Shown piece by piece: positions 11,750-13,568 of a DNA stretch of 13,568 bases. This DNA is from JAAYZQ01 sp034428935 (lineage in GTDB: Bacteria > Chloroflexota > Anaerolineae > JAAYZQ01): contig DAOUHB010000032.1 of the NCBI GenBank assembly GCA_034428935.1, forward strand, positions 1 to 13,568, written 5' to 3'. Below the pieces are notes generated by a model. That model ran no database searches, was not told where the DNA came from, and saw only the letters and a program-made list of their open reading frames with translations. Each line of letters starts with the position of its first letter. Within the stretch, counting starts at the first letter, position 1. The position numbers were made by a program, and so were the translations under genes.

Positions 11750-13462
11750 TCAAGGCGTCACTTTCACACCCGTTATCTGCCCGAAATTGGCCGCGACCTG
11801 CTGCACGACGTTGCTGATGTACACATTCTTGCCGTCCCCGGGCAGGACGGCGAGAAAGGTGCCGACGTCGGCATAGTAGTGCAGGGTGGAGCCGCGGACG
11901 TAAAAGCCCTCGCGCGTGGGATCGAACTCGTAGCCGCCCAGGTGGTCGCGCACCAGCTCGGCCATGACGCCCAGCAGGCGGGGGCCGGGCAACAGCTCCA
12001 GGCCGTCGCGCAGGTCATTGGCGGCGAGGGTCGCCTCGTGGCCGCAGTCCAGGGTGACACCCGCCGGCAGGCCGGCCTGCCAGTGCCGGGGCCCCTTGAG
12101 GCAGTTTAGCTGCACCGCTCCGTCCCGCTGGGAGACCGCGAAAAGGCTCTCGCCACAGACGGGGCAGGCCAGGGGGCCCTCCTCGCCGCATTCGGGCTCG
12201 GCGCAGGCGCAGACGATCTGGGCCGCCAGGTCGCCCCGCAGGGCCACGGCCAGGTCGAGGGCCGGCCTCTGCAGGGTGCCGGTCTGCCGGCCCTCCTGCT
12301 TGAGGGTCAACACCTGGCTCAGCAGCTCCAGCACGATGTCCTTCTGCAGTGCGCCGGCGTAGGGCGCCAGGGCCCGGACACGCCGCAGCCCCATGGTCTG
12401 GACGTAGGCCGCCGGCTCGTCCTGGAGATCGCGGAGCACGCGGATCACCTCGCCCAGGCTCTCCATGGCCCACGCCCGGAACTGGCTGGCCTGGAGCCGG
12501 CCGGAGAGGGTGAGGGCGCCCTGGGCGCAGGTCAGGCGCACGGTCGTATCCTTGCCCGCCACCGAGATGCGATAGCTGGTGCTGCGCAGCTCGGGATACG
12601 CCTCCTCGAACTGGCCGTAGCCCTTCTCGTAGGCCTTGCCGTCGGCGATGGTCAGCCAGCGAAAGCGGTCGGAGGCGGGGTTGGGCTCGTAGAGCTTGCC
12701 GCTGCGAAAGTGCATGGGGTTCAAGAAGCCGAGGGCGTTCTTGAACTGCTTGGAGATGACCAGGGGCGTGAGCAGGACGCCGGCCGCCTCTTCGATGGCC
12801 GACCGCAGGCTCTTGAGCACCTCGGGCTTGCGGGCGTGGATGGTGACATAACCGTCGGCGGCGCTGATCCAGAAAAAGCCGTAGAGGGTCTCGTAGGTCG
12901 AAACGGCGTTCTCCTCGGCGTCGATATAGTCCAGCCGGCTGAGGAAGCGATAGGTGCCCTCGTACAGCCCCGCGGCGCCAGGCAGCGGGCCAAAGTCGTT
13001 GAGGAGAATGTCGCGCAGGGGCGGGAGGCCCTGGCTGACGTCGCCGGCAAAGCGAGCGTTGTCGTCGACGAGGGCCTGGGCCAGCCGCTCGTCGAACCCC
13101 TCCATCCACCCCTCGGCCAGCCGGCCGGGGCTCACGAGGTAGATGTAGAAAGAGGGATGGCTGCCGTAGCGGTACTCCTCAAAGTAGGTGGCGATCACGG
13201 CGTCGTCGATCTCGGAGCAGGCGTCGATGAGGCGGGCCAGCTCCTGGCGGGTGAGGCGCATGACGGCCTGGCGGGGGCGGCGCGGCTTGCGGGCCAGGGC
13301 CGCGCGGAACCTGGCGGCCAGGCGCGCCTCTCCCTCGTCGCCGCGAAAGTGGTCGTTGACCATCTGGCGCAGGCCAAAGACGGGGATCTGCTGCAGGTAG
13401 CGGAGGCGCTCGCTGGCCCCGGCGCCCGGGCCCGGCGACGCCTTGACTTCCAGGGTGGCCAT
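11750..13462 (-). CDS. Uncharacterised 570-residue protein with a late cysteine cluster
   Basis: I do not recognise this family. ATG 13462 is chosen because AAAGGAG (13479-13473) lies 10 nt upstream; the GTG at 13471 would leave only 1 nt. No signal peptide or membrane helix is visible. The N-terminal third is helical and charged, with an Arg/Lys-rich patch (57-73). The middle (about 165-300) alternates strands and aromatic residues (YEGTYRFLSRLDYI; YGFFWISAADGYVTIHA). Cysteines 418, 420, 425, 433, 436, 454 and 473 cluster as CxC-x4-C-x7-CPVC, then single Cys and DCGH, like a zinc ribbon with an extra pair. The last 90 residues predict a mixed fold with DHLGGYEFDPTREGFYVRG. It converges on the cyclodeaminase-family gene with a 51-bp gap. 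Coding use and the good ribosome site argue it is real. Confidence 0.8.
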   Translation of the reverse strand: MATLEVKASPGPGAGASERLRYLQQIPVFGLRQMVNDHFRGDEGEARLAARFRAALARKPRRPRQAVMRLTRQELARLIDACSEIDDAVIATYFEEYRYGSHPSFYIYLVSPGRLAEGWMEGFDERLAQALVDDNARFAGDVSQGLPPLRDILLNDFGPLPGAAGLYEGTYRFLSRLDYIDAEENAVSTYETLYGFFWISAADGYVTIHARKPEVLKSLRSAIEEAAGVLLTPLVISKQFKNALGFLNPMHFRSGKLYEPNPASDRFRWLTIADGKAYEKGYGQFEEAYPELRSTSYRISVAGKDTTVRLTCAQGALTLSGRLQASQFRAWAMESLGEVIRVLRDLQDEPAAYVQTMGLRRVRALAPYAGALQKDIVLELLSQVLTLKQEGRQTGTLQRPALDLAVALRGDLAAQIVCACAEPECGEEGPLACPVCGESLFAVSQRDGAVQLNCLKGPRHWQAGLPAGVTLDCGHEATLAANDLRDGLELLPGPRLLGVMAELVRDHLGGYEFDPTREGFYVRGSTLHYYADVGTFLAVLPGDGKNVYISNVVQQVAANFGQITGVKVTP

Positions 13463-13568
13463 GATGATCACGCTCCTTTCGGCCGGTTGCTGCTGCCGGG
13501 CGCTCGCCTGGGATGGGCACCTGCTGGCGGGCGGCGAGCGGTCGCTGGCGGTGCCCCGCGGGACTGCT
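13463..13568 (-). other. Upstream region of the unknown protein, edge of window
   Basis: Only the ribosome site AAAGGAG (13479-13473) is clear. One minus-strand frame is open from the edge to TGA at 13470-13468, 5 nt before the ATG, so the tail of an upstream operon gene is possible. However, its 33 codons are Pro/Ala/Arg-rich and could be chance. No promoter is seen. Confidence 0.3.

Noticed and set aside
13468..13568. End of an upstream minus-strand gene at the right edge
   Set aside because: Only 33 Pro/Ala/Arg-rich codons are visible and such open stretches are common by chance at this GC content; left as a possibility, not called.
1..13568. CRISPR array, tRNA, rRNA, insertion sequence or phage genes
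   Set aside because: No regularly spaced direct repeats, cloverleaf-like segments, transposase motifs or phage structural genes were seen.

Overview
This window is GC-rich and strongly biased to G/C in third codon positions. It contains no rRNA, tRNA, CRISPR array or transposase that I can see. The best guess at origin is a Chloroflexota bacterium (Anaerolineae/Caldilineae type). The main clue is the solute-binding lipoprotein, whose Val/Glu/Lys/Thr-rich repeat linker follows the lipidated Cys, a style common in that phylum. The lamin-tail/phospholipase-D exported protein and the paired LacI regulators fit too. This is inference; no marker gene is present.

Layout. (1) 1-989, minus strand: the N-terminal 329 residues of an exported protein with a lamin-tail domain followed by the start of a phospholipase-D-like region, cut by the window edge. 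(2) 990-1234: a divergent control region with two back-to-back sigma70-type promoters, both with an extended -10, and a tandem 11-bp operator on the rightward side only. (3) 1235-3296: a tight two-gene operon, a LacI-family repressor followed one base later by a GH130 mannosyl phosphorylase-type enzyme. (4) 3297-3596: an unusually readable control region with a consensus TTGACA-17-TATAAT promoter, two near-identical GGGAGCGCTC-type palindromes, and a stem plus seven T's between them. (5) 3597-4625: a second LacI-family repressor. (6) 4626-4909: a hairpin and leader region. (7) 4910-10613: a complete five-gene peptide/oligosaccharide-type ABC importer (lipoprotein, two permeases, two ATPases), with a strong hairpin between the lipoprotein and permease genes. 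(8) 10619-10673: a long imperfect hairpin. (9) 10769-11698: an ornithine cyclodeaminase/mu-crystallin family protein. (10) 11750-13462, minus strand: a 570-residue protein I do not recognise, with a late cysteine cluster.

How the genes may work together. GH130 enzymes phosphorolyse beta-mannosides. An importer of the family-5 (Dpp/Opp) class next to GH130 and sugar-type repressors resembles the Thermotoga maritima mannoside region (TM1219-TM1227), where 'peptide' transporters carry oligosaccharides. I infer that regions 3-7 form a beta-linked oligosaccharide uptake and phosphorolysis locus. The repressors appear to read different operators: the first an AT-rich tandem site, the second a site nearly identical to the CelR/CebR cellobiose operator of actinobacteria. 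The amino acids of their reading heads and hinges agree with that difference. The flanking genes (exported LTD/PLD protein, cyclodeaminase-family protein, unknown Cys-cluster protein) have no obvious link to the sugar locus.
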